Origin: a virus
DNA length: 26,696 bases
IMG/VR virus record: IMGVR_UViG_3300035698_030910
Location: 1-26,696 of that record
Strand: one strand, 5' to 3'
Part shown: positions 8,465-16,082 of the stretch, piece after piece
Position numbering within the stretch: the stretch's first letter is position 1
Layout: every line of letters begins with the position of its first letter
Position numbers and translations under genes: made by a program
Notes under the pieces: generated by a model
The model's input: the letters and a program-made list of their open reading frames with translations, nothing else
Told to the model about the DNA's origin: nothing
The model's database searches: none

Positions 8465-8919
8465 GCTTAGTTTTTGAGAAAGTTAGTTCCGGAGATATCC
8501 AATTTGTCGTAGGCAAGTTGTGGGATCGAGGGGAAAAAGAGGCCGCTAAGGCAGGGTTCGATAGCAAAGAGCAACTATTGGCGCATTTGCTTAGCCTGTC
8601 CGGGGAGTACGCATACGCTCTGAAAGTAGAGGAGGAACCGGTTGCTGTTTTTGGCGCCACCACGTCTAACAGAGGGCAATTGTACTATTCTTGGTTTATA
8701 GCGACCGACCAATTTAACAAAGTAGGAAAGCAGGCAACGCGGTTCCTACGGGGCTTTATCAAAGAGCGGGTAAAGGGGCGCCCTGACGCGCGATTGGAGA
8801 TGATGAGCGCTGTGGACCACCCAGAAGCGGAGAAATGGTTTAAGTTTATTGGGTTCCGAAAACTCGAAGAAGAGAGCGAAGGAGTGTTTTCTCGCTACAT
8901 TTATGAGGAAAAGCGTTGA
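8461..8919 (+). CDS. Gp13-like (DUF2833) protein with acetyltransferase-like fold
   Basis: A 152-residue protein coupled to the nozzle gene by a 4-base overlap. The layout is that of the T7 Gp13/DUF2833 family, which has a GNAT-like fold: an N-terminal helix pair, then a strand with AYALKVEEEPVAVFGATTSN, a strand with YYSWFIATDQF, a helix region (KQATRFLRGFIKERVKG), and an end AEKWFKFIGFRKLEEES. T7 Gp13 is needed for virion assembly but is absent or minor in the particle, which fits the position between nozzle and internal proteins. The acetyl-CoA pyrophosphate loop (Q/RxxGxG/A) is not clearly present, so enzymatic activity is doubtful. The family call is reasonably good; the biochemical role is unknown. 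Confidence 0.65.
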   Translation: MSLVFEKVSSGDIQFVVGKLWDRGEKEAAKAGFDSKEQLLAHLLSLSGEYAYALKVEEEPVAVFGATTSNRGQLYYSWFIATDQFNKVGKQATRFLRGFIKERVKGRPDARLEMMSAVDHPEAEKWFKFIGFRKLEEESEGVFSRYIYEEKR

Positions 8920-9003
8920 CTAAGCAATCATAATGCACGAATATAAGAAAGGCTGATTCTGCACTCGCCATGCCTATATGTCCATATACGATCGAGGTTA
9001 GTC

Positions 9004-9615
9004 ATGTGTTTACCATCGCCACCAAAGGACAATTCAGCAGCCATAGCGCGCCAGAGAGAAGAAGAGCGCCAGGGCCGGATAGCAGAAGGTCAAACGGCTA
9101 TTGATGATACTTTCAGCCAATTTGACGATAACTTCTTCAATAATCAGCAAAACAATTTCACTGATTTCTTTAACCCCCAAGTAGATGATCAGTTTGAAAA
9201 AGCGCGCGAGCAGCTTACTTTTGGCCTCGCCCGTAGAGGTAATTTGCAGTCACAAGCCGCAAGTGACAAGTTCGGGGATGCCCAACAGGAGCTTGACCGG
9301 GTGCGTACAGATATCGCTAACAGAGGTTTGTCGGCCGGACAAGATGCACGTTCCCGGGTGGAAGCGCAGCGTAATGAACTTATCAATTTGAACAATTCCG
9401 CCGCGGATCCGTCGCTTATCGCGTCGCGCGCTTCGGCCGCAGCAACAGGGTTGAACGCACCGCAGGTGTTTAGCCCGCTGGGTAACGTATTCGCTGGGCT
9501 GCTTAACGAAGGCGCAAACCAAGTAAATCTGCAAAGTCAAGGGTTCCCTACGAACTCACAGCAGAGCTTTAACAACCCCATTGGCGGTGCTGGCACCGGC
9601 AGTGTGAACAATTAG
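9004..9615 (+). CDS. Internal virion (ejection) protein candidate 1
   Basis: A 203-residue protein with GAGG seven bases before the ATG. It begins MCLPSPPKDN, continues into a charged helix, then an Asn/Phe/Asp-rich stretch (FSQFDDNFFNNQQNNFTDFF, residues ~37-56). After that come amphipathic helices (QAASDKFGDAQQELDRVRTD) and a Gly/Asn/Gln-rich C-terminus. No membrane segment is present. The length, composition and place at the head of a set of four similar genes behind the nozzle match the small internal proteins that podoviruses eject with their DNA to cross the envelope. A run of Asn/Phe could mediate association with the other ejection proteins. Role by context only. Confidence 0.6.
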   Translation: MCLPSPPKDNSAAIARQREEERQGRIAEGQTAIDDTFSQFDDNFFNNQQNNFTDFFNPQVDDQFEKAREQLTFGLARRGNLQSQAASDKFGDAQQELDRVRTDIANRGLSAGQDARSRVEAQRNELINLNNSAADPSLIASRASAAATGLNAPQVFSPLGNVFAGLLNEGANQVNLQSQGFPTNSQQSFNNPIGGAGTGSVNN

Positions 9616-9630
9616 TGAGGAAACGAGTCG

Positions 9631-10353
9631 ATGTGTTTAGGTCCTGAAGCGGCGCTTGCGTTGGCCCTGGCGGGTGCTGGGCAAGGTGTTAACGCCTTTG
9701 AAGCCAATAGAAGCGCGAAAGCACAGTCGCAGGCGCAAGAGGGGGCTTTGCTCCAGGAATTAGATCGCCAAGATGACTTCCAAAGAGACTCAGGGACGGC
9801 TTTTCAGGACGCCATACAGTCTTTTTCTAAAAACAATCAAGATCAAAACGTTGGAGATCTGCTACTTAAAAACACCGAAGCTCTCCAACGGAACCAGAGC
9901 GCACCGGCCGACGCGGATTTTGCGGCTGTTACAGGCAATGCTCCTAAAGTGGTGAAAAGCTCTTTGGCCAAATCACTCTCTGACGCAGTAGGCGAAGGGC
10001 AGGCGAATGCCGGCCGTTTAGCCAAGCTGCGCGGTGTTGGTGATCAGATATTTGGTAATAATTTGCGGCTAAACACCACAGGCAACAAAATCCGGACTGT
10101 TGGCAATTTTGCCCGTAATTCGGCAAACGTCAATCGGGCAGAGCAGCAAGAAGCGTTTAATAACGCGAAGAAAGGTCCAAGTGGCATTGGAGATTTACTG
10201 AGTCTTGCCGGTTCTGGGCTTAGCCTCGGAGCCGCGGGGGGAGCTACTTTCGGAGACGTAGGCAGTGGCGCTAATTCATTATTTGGAGGAACAGGTTTTG
10301 GTACGGGCTTTGACCTATCGCAGGCTTTGCGGAATACTCCTAGTATATTTTAA
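9631..10353 (+). CDS. Internal virion (ejection) protein candidate 2
   Basis: A 240-residue protein with a ribosome site (GAGGAA) that begins two bases after the preceding stop codon. It opens with MCLGPEAALALALAGAGQGV, a short hydrophobic helix that may insert in membranes. A long helical part (residues ~25-180, rich in Gln, Asn, Ala and Arg) follows, and it ends in a Gly/Phe/Ser-rich, hydrophobic tail (LLSLAGSGLSLGAAGGATFG). The start MCLG or MCLP is shared with the previous protein, which hints that they are paired. Membrane-active ends joined by helices fit an ejection protein that helps form the DNA-transfer channel. No catalytic motif is seen. The C-terminal ~50 residues are a plausible second membrane-interacting part. 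Confidence 0.6.
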   Translation: MCLGPEAALALALAGAGQGVNAFEANRSAKAQSQAQEGALLQELDRQDDFQRDSGTAFQDAIQSFSKNNQDQNVGDLLLKNTEALQRNQSAPADADFAAVTGNAPKVVKSSLAKSLSDAVGEGQANAGRLAKLRGVGDQIFGNNLRLNTTGNKIRTVGNFARNSANVNRAEQQEAFNNAKKGPSGIGDLLSLAGSGLSLGAAGGATFGDVGSGANSLFGGTGFGTGFDLSQALRNTPSIF

Positions 10354-10367
10354 CAGAGGGGCACAAC

Positions 10368-11672
10368 ATGCCGATTAAGTTTAATGCGCCGCAGACTGTA
10401 ACCCCGATAGGTAAAGCTGTTGGTAATCTAGTGGCAGCTTTTGGCTCCGGGCCAACAGGCCGGGAACGCGCTACTGCGGATTTTGCCGCTGAGAAAGCCA
10501 ACGACATACGCAGTAAGCGTCAAGCGGCCGGTTCGGTTGAGGACATATTTAACAAGGTATTCAATCCTGCGCCTATTACGGAACAGGTTGAAGGGCCTTC
10601 GCCCCAGCCTAGTTTTGTAGGGCCGCAGCCTTCAGTGACTAACACATTACCTCCCGCTGCGGCAGAAGATCTGCTGCGCCAAAACTTGCCTAGTTTAGCG
10701 GGCGCATTGGCTAAATCGGGGCAAACAAGCCAGATTGGTAACTTGTTCCGGGCCATCACCGCAAACGCCCCTGGTGTTACAGACACACAGGTTATCGATC
10801 GTGCGCAGCTAGGCGCCGGAGACAGCTTCGGCAGCACGATTGGGGGCTCTCGTGAGAAGAATGCCGCCGACTTTGCTCGCAACAAATTCACAGTAGAAAA
10901 CAGGCCAGTTAATGTCTCTGCCGGCGGCTCACTATTCACGCCACAGGGCGCCGAATTAGGCCGTGGTCGTGACACTAAATCGACCGCAGAAGCCGCTGCC
11001 ATACAGACCCTCCCTATTCCGGACCAGATAGCGCTGCTGCAGAAAAAAGGCATCGTGGTCAGTCCTGATGGTACTGTTTCTATCGGAGGTAGCGGGAATC
11101 TATCAAAACCGACTAGAACGGGGCTGGAACAGCAGGAGATCGCGCTAACCGACTTCGAAGGGTCTTTGGGGCGGGCCCGTGAGGTAGCCGGCAGTGATTC
11201 TACACTTTTCGGAGCGACAGGGCTCGCAAGAGGCGCAGTACAGGGCGTCCAGGAACAGGCGAGCGCCCTTAATCAGGCCTTTGGCGAGGGAGGCATAGGT
11301 GGTGCTGTTGCTATCGCTAGTCAGGAGCTTGAGGCTGCAGGTTTGGAGCCCGATGCTGTTTTTGATCCCAGTTTAACGGACATCGATCAACTACCAAACC
11401 TCTTAGCATATCAGGCCGCTTCAGCTATCGCTGCCCAAACCGGAAGAGGACTTTCGGACAAAGATTTTGCTATCTTTAAAAAGATAGTAGGCGATCCCAA
11501 AGCTCTATTATCTTCGCAAAATGATTTCCTTCGCCGCATAGATAACTTGGAAGCAGAAGTGCAGCGGCGCTTGGGGACTACGCGCGACCGCCTAAGCGGG
11601 CAAAGTGAGGCGCCTATCGTACCGGCGGCAACCGAACTAACGATTGATATAAATGGGAAAGTAATTGAATGA
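10368..11672 (+). CDS. Internal virion (ejection) protein candidate 3
   Basis: A 434-residue protein with GAGGGG before the ATG. The N-terminal ~70 residues contain PIGKAVGNLVAAFGSGPTGR and a charged helix. Residues ~70-240 are Pro/Gly/Ala/Gln-rich and likely extended. Residues ~260-410 are helical (FEGSLGRAREVAGSDSTLFG, then AYQAASAIAAQTGRGLSDKD and NDFLRRIDNLEAEVQRRLG). The last helices could form a coiled coil. It overlaps the next, larger gene by 4 bases (ATGA), so the two products are probably made in linked amounts, as with T7 gp15/gp16-type partners. No lytic transglycosylase signature was found. The structural call rests on order and composition. Confidence 0.6.
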   Translation: MPIKFNAPQTVTPIGKAVGNLVAAFGSGPTGRERATADFAAEKANDIRSKRQAAGSVEDIFNKVFNPAPITEQVEGPSPQPSFVGPQPSVTNTLPPAAAEDLLRQNLPSLAGALAKSGQTSQIGNLFRAITANAPGVTDTQVIDRAQLGAGDSFGSTIGGSREKNAADFARNKFTVENRPVNVSAGGSLFTPQGAELGRGRDTKSTAEAAAIQTLPIPDQIALLQKKGIVVSPDGTVSIGGSGNLSKPTRTGLEQQEIALTDFEGSLGRAREVAGSDSTLFGATGLARGAVQGVQEQASALNQAFGEGGIGGAVAIASQELEAAGLEPDAVFDPSLTDIDQLPNLLAYQAASAIAAQTGRGLSDKDFAIFKKIVGDPKALLSSQNDFLRRIDNLEAEVQRRLGTTRDRLSGQSEAPIVPAATELTIDINGKVIE

Positions 11673-14578
11673 TCAGGGTCCAGTTACCAGATGGCGAGCA
11701 TATCCGCGTAGACACGGATGACCCGCAAGCTGCGGCGGCGGCTGCGCGCAAGTTTGTAGGCGGTGAACCCGCCGCTCCTGCTGCGCCGCCAGTTGAAGCC
11801 CCTCCCGCACCGACCGAAGGGACATTCGGCCGCAAAGGAACAGTCGCGGCGCAGGGCGCAGGGCTAGGCCTATCCGACATAATAGGCGCGCCAGTAGATC
11901 TGGGCACTTTGGCGGTCAATTTAGCGTCGCAGGCAGGCACCGGGGCCGTAAGGGGCGCGACAAACTTATTCTTGCCTGATGACGAGCAACTAACTACGCA
12001 AGCGCCCACACTGTCTAACCTACCCGGCAGTAGTAGCGCTATCAGCGAGCTATTTGGTGGCGCTATCGAAGACTTAGGGTTCGAGGGCATTCCTAAGGAA
12101 GAGCAATCCGGAGGTGAACGCCTGCTGGAAAATGTGGTGCGCTTCGGCACAGGCGGCGCTACGGCCGGAAAGGCTTTGGCCACGAAAGCGGCGCAGCGTC
12201 AAGCAGGCCGTGTGGCGGGTGAAACAGCCCCGAAATTGGCAGATAAGATGCTTAGCCCCTTTGCCGGCGCTAATGCGGGGAGGGCCATAGCTACCGAAAC
12301 GGCGGCTGGCGCCGGTAGTGGCGCTGGCGTAACGGCTGCTCAAGAGCTTTTGCCGGATAGTCCGATTGCGGAGTTTTTCGCCTCGGTTATCGGGGGCCTT
12401 GGTGGCGCTGGTGCGTTGGCCACTGCAAGGGGTGGTAAATCAGCAGCTAAAAGCGCGGTACTGCCCGGCGGCGGCGTTGCACAGGACATTCCTCTGGATC
12501 CTAGTGAGGTGCCTTTTGTCTCTGCGACAAATAAAGACGCGGATCAGGCGGCCCAGCTTCTGCAGAATAAGGCGACGGATCCGGCTAAGGCCAGCAAAAC
12601 GATAGGGGAGACGGTTGCCGAGGCGGTTGGCCAAGAAGCTCCAGTGCCTACTTCTGGCATAGCGTCAGGCGATGTTGGATTGATCGGACTGGAGCAAGGC
12701 GCACGGGCTGTGGGCCCTGATGAGTTCCGGGTGCGTGACACCGCTATAAAAACAGCAGCGGCCGATAAGGTCGCCTCTATACGCCCAGAAGGGGCTAATA
12801 AACGCGCTCCGCAACAGTTCGCCCAAGAAAAGGTGGCTAAGGTCCGCGGGGGCCTAAGAACTCGTGAGCAGCGGGCTGAGCAGGCGTTGGCCGATACTGA
12901 AACAGATCTGGCGAAAGTACAGTCTGAAACAGGGGATATTGAAGCGCCTATCGCGGCCGCTCGTGACAAAGACACTAAGATCAAGGCGTCGCAGCAGTTA
13001 GACGAGGTGATCACTGACGACCTGAAGGTGCGCACAGAAGCTAAAAATACCGGCTTTGAGAAGGCGGCCGCTGCGGCTGGAACCATTGAAGCTACGGGGA
13101 TTAAGGACTTAGCGAAGCAAATAAAGAAAGAAGCCAACCCTCTTAAATCGGGCAATAAAGACGTGCCTTCGGAGTTCATTAAGCGCTTGGAGACCGTATC
13201 GAAAAAGAATGACGGAGCGCTTCGTGTGGCGGATTTAATGGATATCCGCAAGGATCTGGGCAGGGAGGCTGATCGCGCACAAACCGCCGGGCAGCGTACT
13301 CTGTCGACCAACATACGAGTGCTGAAAAAGGACATAAACGAACAAGTGGACGCGATAGCAGAATCGGGCGCTCCGGGTTCAAAAGAGATCAGGGAAGCAC
13401 AACGCTACTATAAAGCAGAATACGCACCGTTTTACGCTACCGGCGCCGGCAGAGAATTCCGTGATAAAGTCCAATTAGATCCCACCGGCCGCACCGTGCT
13501 GGAGCCTTCTCGCGTAGCCGAATTCTGGCTCAATAACACAGAAGAGAAAGCGGCTCATCTAAATCGCATCTTACAGGGCGCTTCTTCCAAGCAAGAAGGG
13601 GCAGCGGCTGTCCGGAGCTTTGTTATCTCCGATCTGGCCCGCGCCAGCACACCGGATGGTAAAACTGTAAACATCAAGATGCTGAATAACTGGATCGACG
13701 ACAATCCGGCCGTACTTAACGCTTTTCCGGAGCTGAAGAAAGAAGTAACGGGGCTACGGGGGTCGCTGACGGCGCAGGGCGCTAAAGAGTCAGCGCTGCT
13801 GGGCGAGATAAAGCAGCACCAAAGCTCCCTGAAAAAAGCGGCTGGCAAATCCGCCAGTGTGGAGCGGCATTTGCGTCAGGCGCCATTAGGCATTCTGCTC
13901 AACAATAGCCCCGAAAACGCCGTGCGTAAGGTGCTGAGCGCCGGAGATCCTGTGAAGGCTATGACAGATATGACTAAGACGCTGAAGAAAGCGCCGCCGT
14001 TTATGCGGGAGAACATAGAGCGCGCGTGGGATGCCTCGGTCGCTGATCATTTTATTAATAAAGTCAGAACCACCACGCTCACTCCTGAGGGCAACGATAC
14101 TGTCAGCTACGCCCAATTAGCCCGCGAATGGACCAAGAATGAAGAGGTTTTTCAAGCGCTATGGAAGAATAAACCTGAGAAGCTGAGCGCACTTCGCCAG
14201 GCGCAGACGATGCTGAAGCCTTTGGGCAATTTATCGTTACAAGCCACTAAGGGGTCGGCCACTGCTGAAAACATCGGCAGCAAAAAGTTATGGAATACGT
14301 TAGAGCTTGCCTTCAAGGTCAAGTACGGTATCTTAAAAGGCGGCGGTGTTACTCGAACAATGAAGATCGCCGCTAAGCGCATTTCGGGCGATAGGGAGCC
14401 CTTTATCGCGCGTCTGATAGAGCGGGCCATGTTCGAGCCAGAAGTGGCCCAACATCTGCTGACACGGGATATTAAAGCGGTTGGCACACCCGCCTGGAAC
14501 GCCAAATTAAACCGTTTGTTGGGCGTTGCCGCAGCGCAGCGTTCATCGGACAAAACGCAACAAAAAGACGAGAGGTGA
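11669..14578 (+). CDS. Large internal virion (ejection) protein candidate 4
   Basis: At 969 residues this is the largest protein in the window. It starts with a small beta region (MIRVQLPDGEHIRVDTDDPQ, then AAAAARKFVGGEP), as in several phage internal proteins. Long Ala/Gly/Pro stretches follow (residues ~30-330), with hydrophobic Gly-rich parts such as FFASVIGGLGGAGALATARG. Residues ~370-900 are rich in Lys, Glu, Ala and Arg and look like extended helical or coiled-coil segments. The end is AAQRSSDKTQQKDER. It would be the major ejection protein that spans the periplasm during genome entry. No obvious peptidoglycan-degrading motif is visible. Large opposite-strand reading frames (for example 12544-13335) mirror its codon bias and are not genes. 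Confidence 0.65.
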   Translation: MIRVQLPDGEHIRVDTDDPQAAAAAARKFVGGEPAAPAAPPVEAPPAPTEGTFGRKGTVAAQGAGLGLSDIIGAPVDLGTLAVNLASQAGTGAVRGATNLFLPDDEQLTTQAPTLSNLPGSSSAISELFGGAIEDLGFEGIPKEEQSGGERLLENVVRFGTGGATAGKALATKAAQRQAGRVAGETAPKLADKMLSPFAGANAGRAIATETAAGAGSGAGVTAAQELLPDSPIAEFFASVIGGLGGAGALATARGGKSAAKSAVLPGGGVAQDIPLDPSEVPFVSATNKDADQAAQLLQNKATDPAKASKTIGETVAEAVGQEAPVPTSGIASGDVGLIGLEQGARAVGPDEFRVRDTAIKTAAADKVASIRPEGANKRAPQQFAQEKVAKVRGGLRTREQRAEQALADTETDLAKVQSETGDIEAPIAAARDKDTKIKASQQLDEVITDDLKVRTEAKNTGFEKAAAAAGTIEATGIKDLAKQIKKEANPLKSGNKDVPSEFIKRLETVSKKNDGALRVADLMDIRKDLGREADRAQTAGQRTLSTNIRVLKKDINEQVDAIAESGAPGSKEIREAQRYYKAEYAPFYATGAGREFRDKVQLDPTGRTVLEPSRVAEFWLNNTEEKAAHLNRILQGASSKQEGAAAVRSFVISDLARASTPDGKTVNIKMLNNWIDDNPAVLNAFPELKKEVTGLRGSLTAQGAKESALLGEIKQHQSSLKKAAGKSASVERHLRQAPLGILLNNSPENAVRKVLSAGDPVKAMTDMTKTLKKAPPFMRENIERAWDASVADHFINKVRTTTLTPEGNDTVSYAQLAREWTKNEEVFQALWKNKPEKLSALRQAQTMLKPLGNLSLQATKGSATAENIGSKKLWNTLELAFKVKYGILKGGGVTRTMKIAAKRISGDREPFIARLIERAMFEPEVAQHLLTRDIKAVGTPAWNAKLNRLLGVAAAQRSSDKTQQKDER

Positions 14579-14658
14579 TCGCTATGGAAAACCAGTAAAT
14601 AAGGAACCCGGTGGCGTCGGAAAACGTTATTAACATCAACAACCAATAGGAGTTTGTT

Positions 14659-14859
14659 ATGCCAGTTGGCAAAGTAAAATGGTACAATGCCTCAAAGGGA
14701 TTCGGCTTTATAGCCCCCGAAGAGGGCGGTAGTGACGTATTTGTTCATCGTTCGGAACTGGAAGCGGCCGGAATACCGGTCTTACAAGAAAATCAGCCCA
14801 TCACCTATGAAATGGGCGACAATAAAGGGAAATCTTGCGCTATTAAAATATCTGTGTAA
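14659..14859 (+). CDS. Cold-shock-domain protein (CspA-like)
   Basis: A 66-residue protein with both nucleic-acid-binding motifs of the cold-shock domain: RNP1 (KGFGFI) and RNP2 (DVFVH). It opens with the family's usual VKWYNASKGFG start and ends in the usual hydrophobic strand. It would bind single-stranded RNA or DNA and melt structures or act as an antiterminator. AGGAG lies about seven bases before the ATG. The gene stands alone after the virion block and before a terminator, so it could be read with late mRNA or from its own promoter. The usual bacterial length is near 70 residues, so it is complete. Phages rarely carry it; a host origin is probable. Confidence 0.93.
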   Translation: MPVGKVKWYNASKGFGFIAPEEGGSDVFVHRSELEAAGIPVLQENQPITYEMGDNKGKSCAIKISV

Positions 14860-14882
14860 TAGTGTAATGCTCCATGGTGGTT

Positions 14883-14930
14883 AGCGGCCGTCTTACCTTT
14901 ACTACACTTTAGGGGCGGCCGTTTTCTTGT
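14883..14930 (+). terminator. Rho-independent terminator after the cold-shock gene
   Basis: AGCGGCCGTC (14883-14892) pairs with GGCGGCCGTT (14914-14923), including G-T pairs, across a loop of about 20 bases. The stem is followed immediately by a T-rich tail (14922-14929, TTTTCTTG-like). It would end transcription of the virion block and cold-shock gene and insulate the integrase. Both stem arms contain the self-complementary hexamer CGGCCG. Confidence 0.6.
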
Positions 14931-14995
14931 TGCATGCTCTTTTAATGTGTGATAGTTCTGTTTAGGCACTTACAACTATTGAAAGAGAGTCACTT

Positions 14996-15850
14996 ATGGA
15001 CCGGTCCCCTATAAGCGTCGTTCAGGCGCTCGACGATTATTACAAAGAACATATAGCCGTAAAAGCCGTCGCAAAACGCCGGGCCGAATACGCTATTGAG
15101 GCTTTAAAAAAGCATTTTCAGCAAGATCTGTTGCGCGATATCGAGATCCCGGCATGCCGCATCTATGCGTTGAGCCGGAAGGTGACAGACGCCACAATTC
15201 GCCGCGAATTAGGGGTGTTGCAAGCGGCGGCCAATCATGCGCTTCGGTGGCGGCGTATAGCACTGGATAAGATGCCGTCGATTGAGTTGCCCAAAGCTGA
15301 AGAAACTAAACCTGTATGGCTCTTTAAAGACGAACTCGAGCACCTTTTGGAAGTAGCCGAAAGCCAAAACGAACGTGTGTGGAGGTTTTGTCAGCTCGCC
15401 TACCATACTGGATCTCGGAGGGCTGCAATCGAAAATCTACCGTGGAGTAGGGTGTCTTTTGGGCCCAATCGCATAGATCTACAAGATCCTGATGCGCCCG
15501 TAACAAAGAAACGGCGTCCGATAGTGCCCGTCTCTGAAGCGATGGCTGATGAGTTAAGTTTGATGCAGTCGTCAGCGACGACAGATTGGGTCTTGGGTTC
15601 CAACACGTCGATAGCTCGCTGCTTTGAAACAGTAGCGGCGAAGGCGGGTCTTCTTGAATTACCGCGCTCTGGGTTACGCAGCGAAGGGCGATTAACGCCT
15701 CACGTTTTGAGGCACTCACGGGCCACCCATCTGTTGCAGGAAGGAAAGCCGCCATGGGCCGTGGCGAACCTATTGGGGGACAGTCTAACCACCGTAATGC
15801 GGGTCTACGGTCATGCTTGCCCGAATTATCTCGAGGATGTGCTGACATAA
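14996..15850 (+). CDS. int: Tyrosine-family integrase/recombinase
   Basis: A 284-residue site-specific recombinase with the full catalytic set: Arg141 in HTGSRRAAIENLPW, Lys171 or Lys172 in TKKRRP, His236 and Arg239 in HVLRHSRATHLLQ, His273 in VYGHACP and the nucleophile Tyr278 in NYLEDV. An N-terminal SAM-like core-binding helix bundle occupies residues ~5-90. There is no long arm-binding domain, so it is shorter than lambda integrase. It would recombine attP with a host attB, or resolve multimers. It lies behind a terminator and is convergent with the early operon, with 17 bases between stops. No excisionase gene was recognised nearby. The attP core could not be located. Confidence 0.92.
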   Translation: MDRSPISVVQALDDYYKEHIAVKAVAKRRAEYAIEALKKHFQQDLLRDIEIPACRIYALSRKVTDATIRRELGVLQAAANHALRWRRIALDKMPSIELPKAEETKPVWLFKDELEHLLEVAESQNERVWRFCQLAYHTGSRRAAIENLPWSRVSFGPNRIDLQDPDAPVTKKRRPIVPVSEAMADELSLMQSSATTDWVLGSNTSIARCFETVAAKAGLLELPRSGLRSEGRLTPHVLRHSRATHLLQEGKPPWAVANLLGDSLTTVMRVYGHACPNYLEDVLT

Positions 15851-15867
15851 ACAGCTTCTTTATCTTG

Positions 15868-16080
15868 CTAACAAAGTTCATCGATGCTCTCCCTTTTCCG
15901 GAAATAGAATATCACCGAATCGGCTTTTACTTCCTGCACCAGCTCAAGCTGGGCGGGGCTGCAATTGAGCTTTTTGCCCACAGCGATGCCGAACAGGTCC
16001 AGGTGCAGATCCCGCTCCAGTGTTATCCGCTCTACGAATTCGGCCTTTATCTCATCGAGTGTTAGCGTTTTTTCCGTCAT
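15868..16080 (-). CDS. Hypothetical small protein behind DNA polymerase
   Basis: A 70-residue protein at the end of the leftward operon, two bases after the polymerase stop, with AGGAAGG eight bases before its ATG. It begins TEKTLTLDEIKAEFVERITL, likely two helices, then a strand-rich part ending IFYFRKRESIDELC. It is not recognised. The tight spacing argues that it is a real gene co-translated with the polymerase. The overlapping rightward frame at 15754-16065 would run through the integrase 3' end and has no ribosome site. A role as a polymerase accessory or regulator is possible, based on position only. Confidence 0.6.
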   Translation of the reverse strand: MTEKTLTLDEIKAEFVERITLERDLHLDLFGIAVGKKLNCSPAQLELVQEVKADSVIFYFRKRESIDELC

Positions 16081-16082
16081 TA

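Noticed and set aside
8916-8945. TTGACT with a TATAAG-like element before the first ejection gene
   Set aside because: The spacing is about 20 bases, too long for a good sigma70 promoter, and the elements overlap the stop of the previous gene.
9004-9660. MCLP and MCLG starts as possible lipoproteins
   Set aside because: A lipobox cysteine needs a preceding hydrophobic signal peptide; here the cysteine is residue 2.
12544-13335. 263-residue reading frame on the minus strand
   Set aside because: It mirrors the large ejection gene, has a Ser/Arg/Ala-rich sequence typical of reverse reads of such genes, and has no translation signal.
15754-16065. 103-residue rightward reading frame after the integrase
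   Set aside because: It runs across the integrase end and the opposite 70-residue gene, lacks a ribosome site, and its product looks like reverse-strand sequence.
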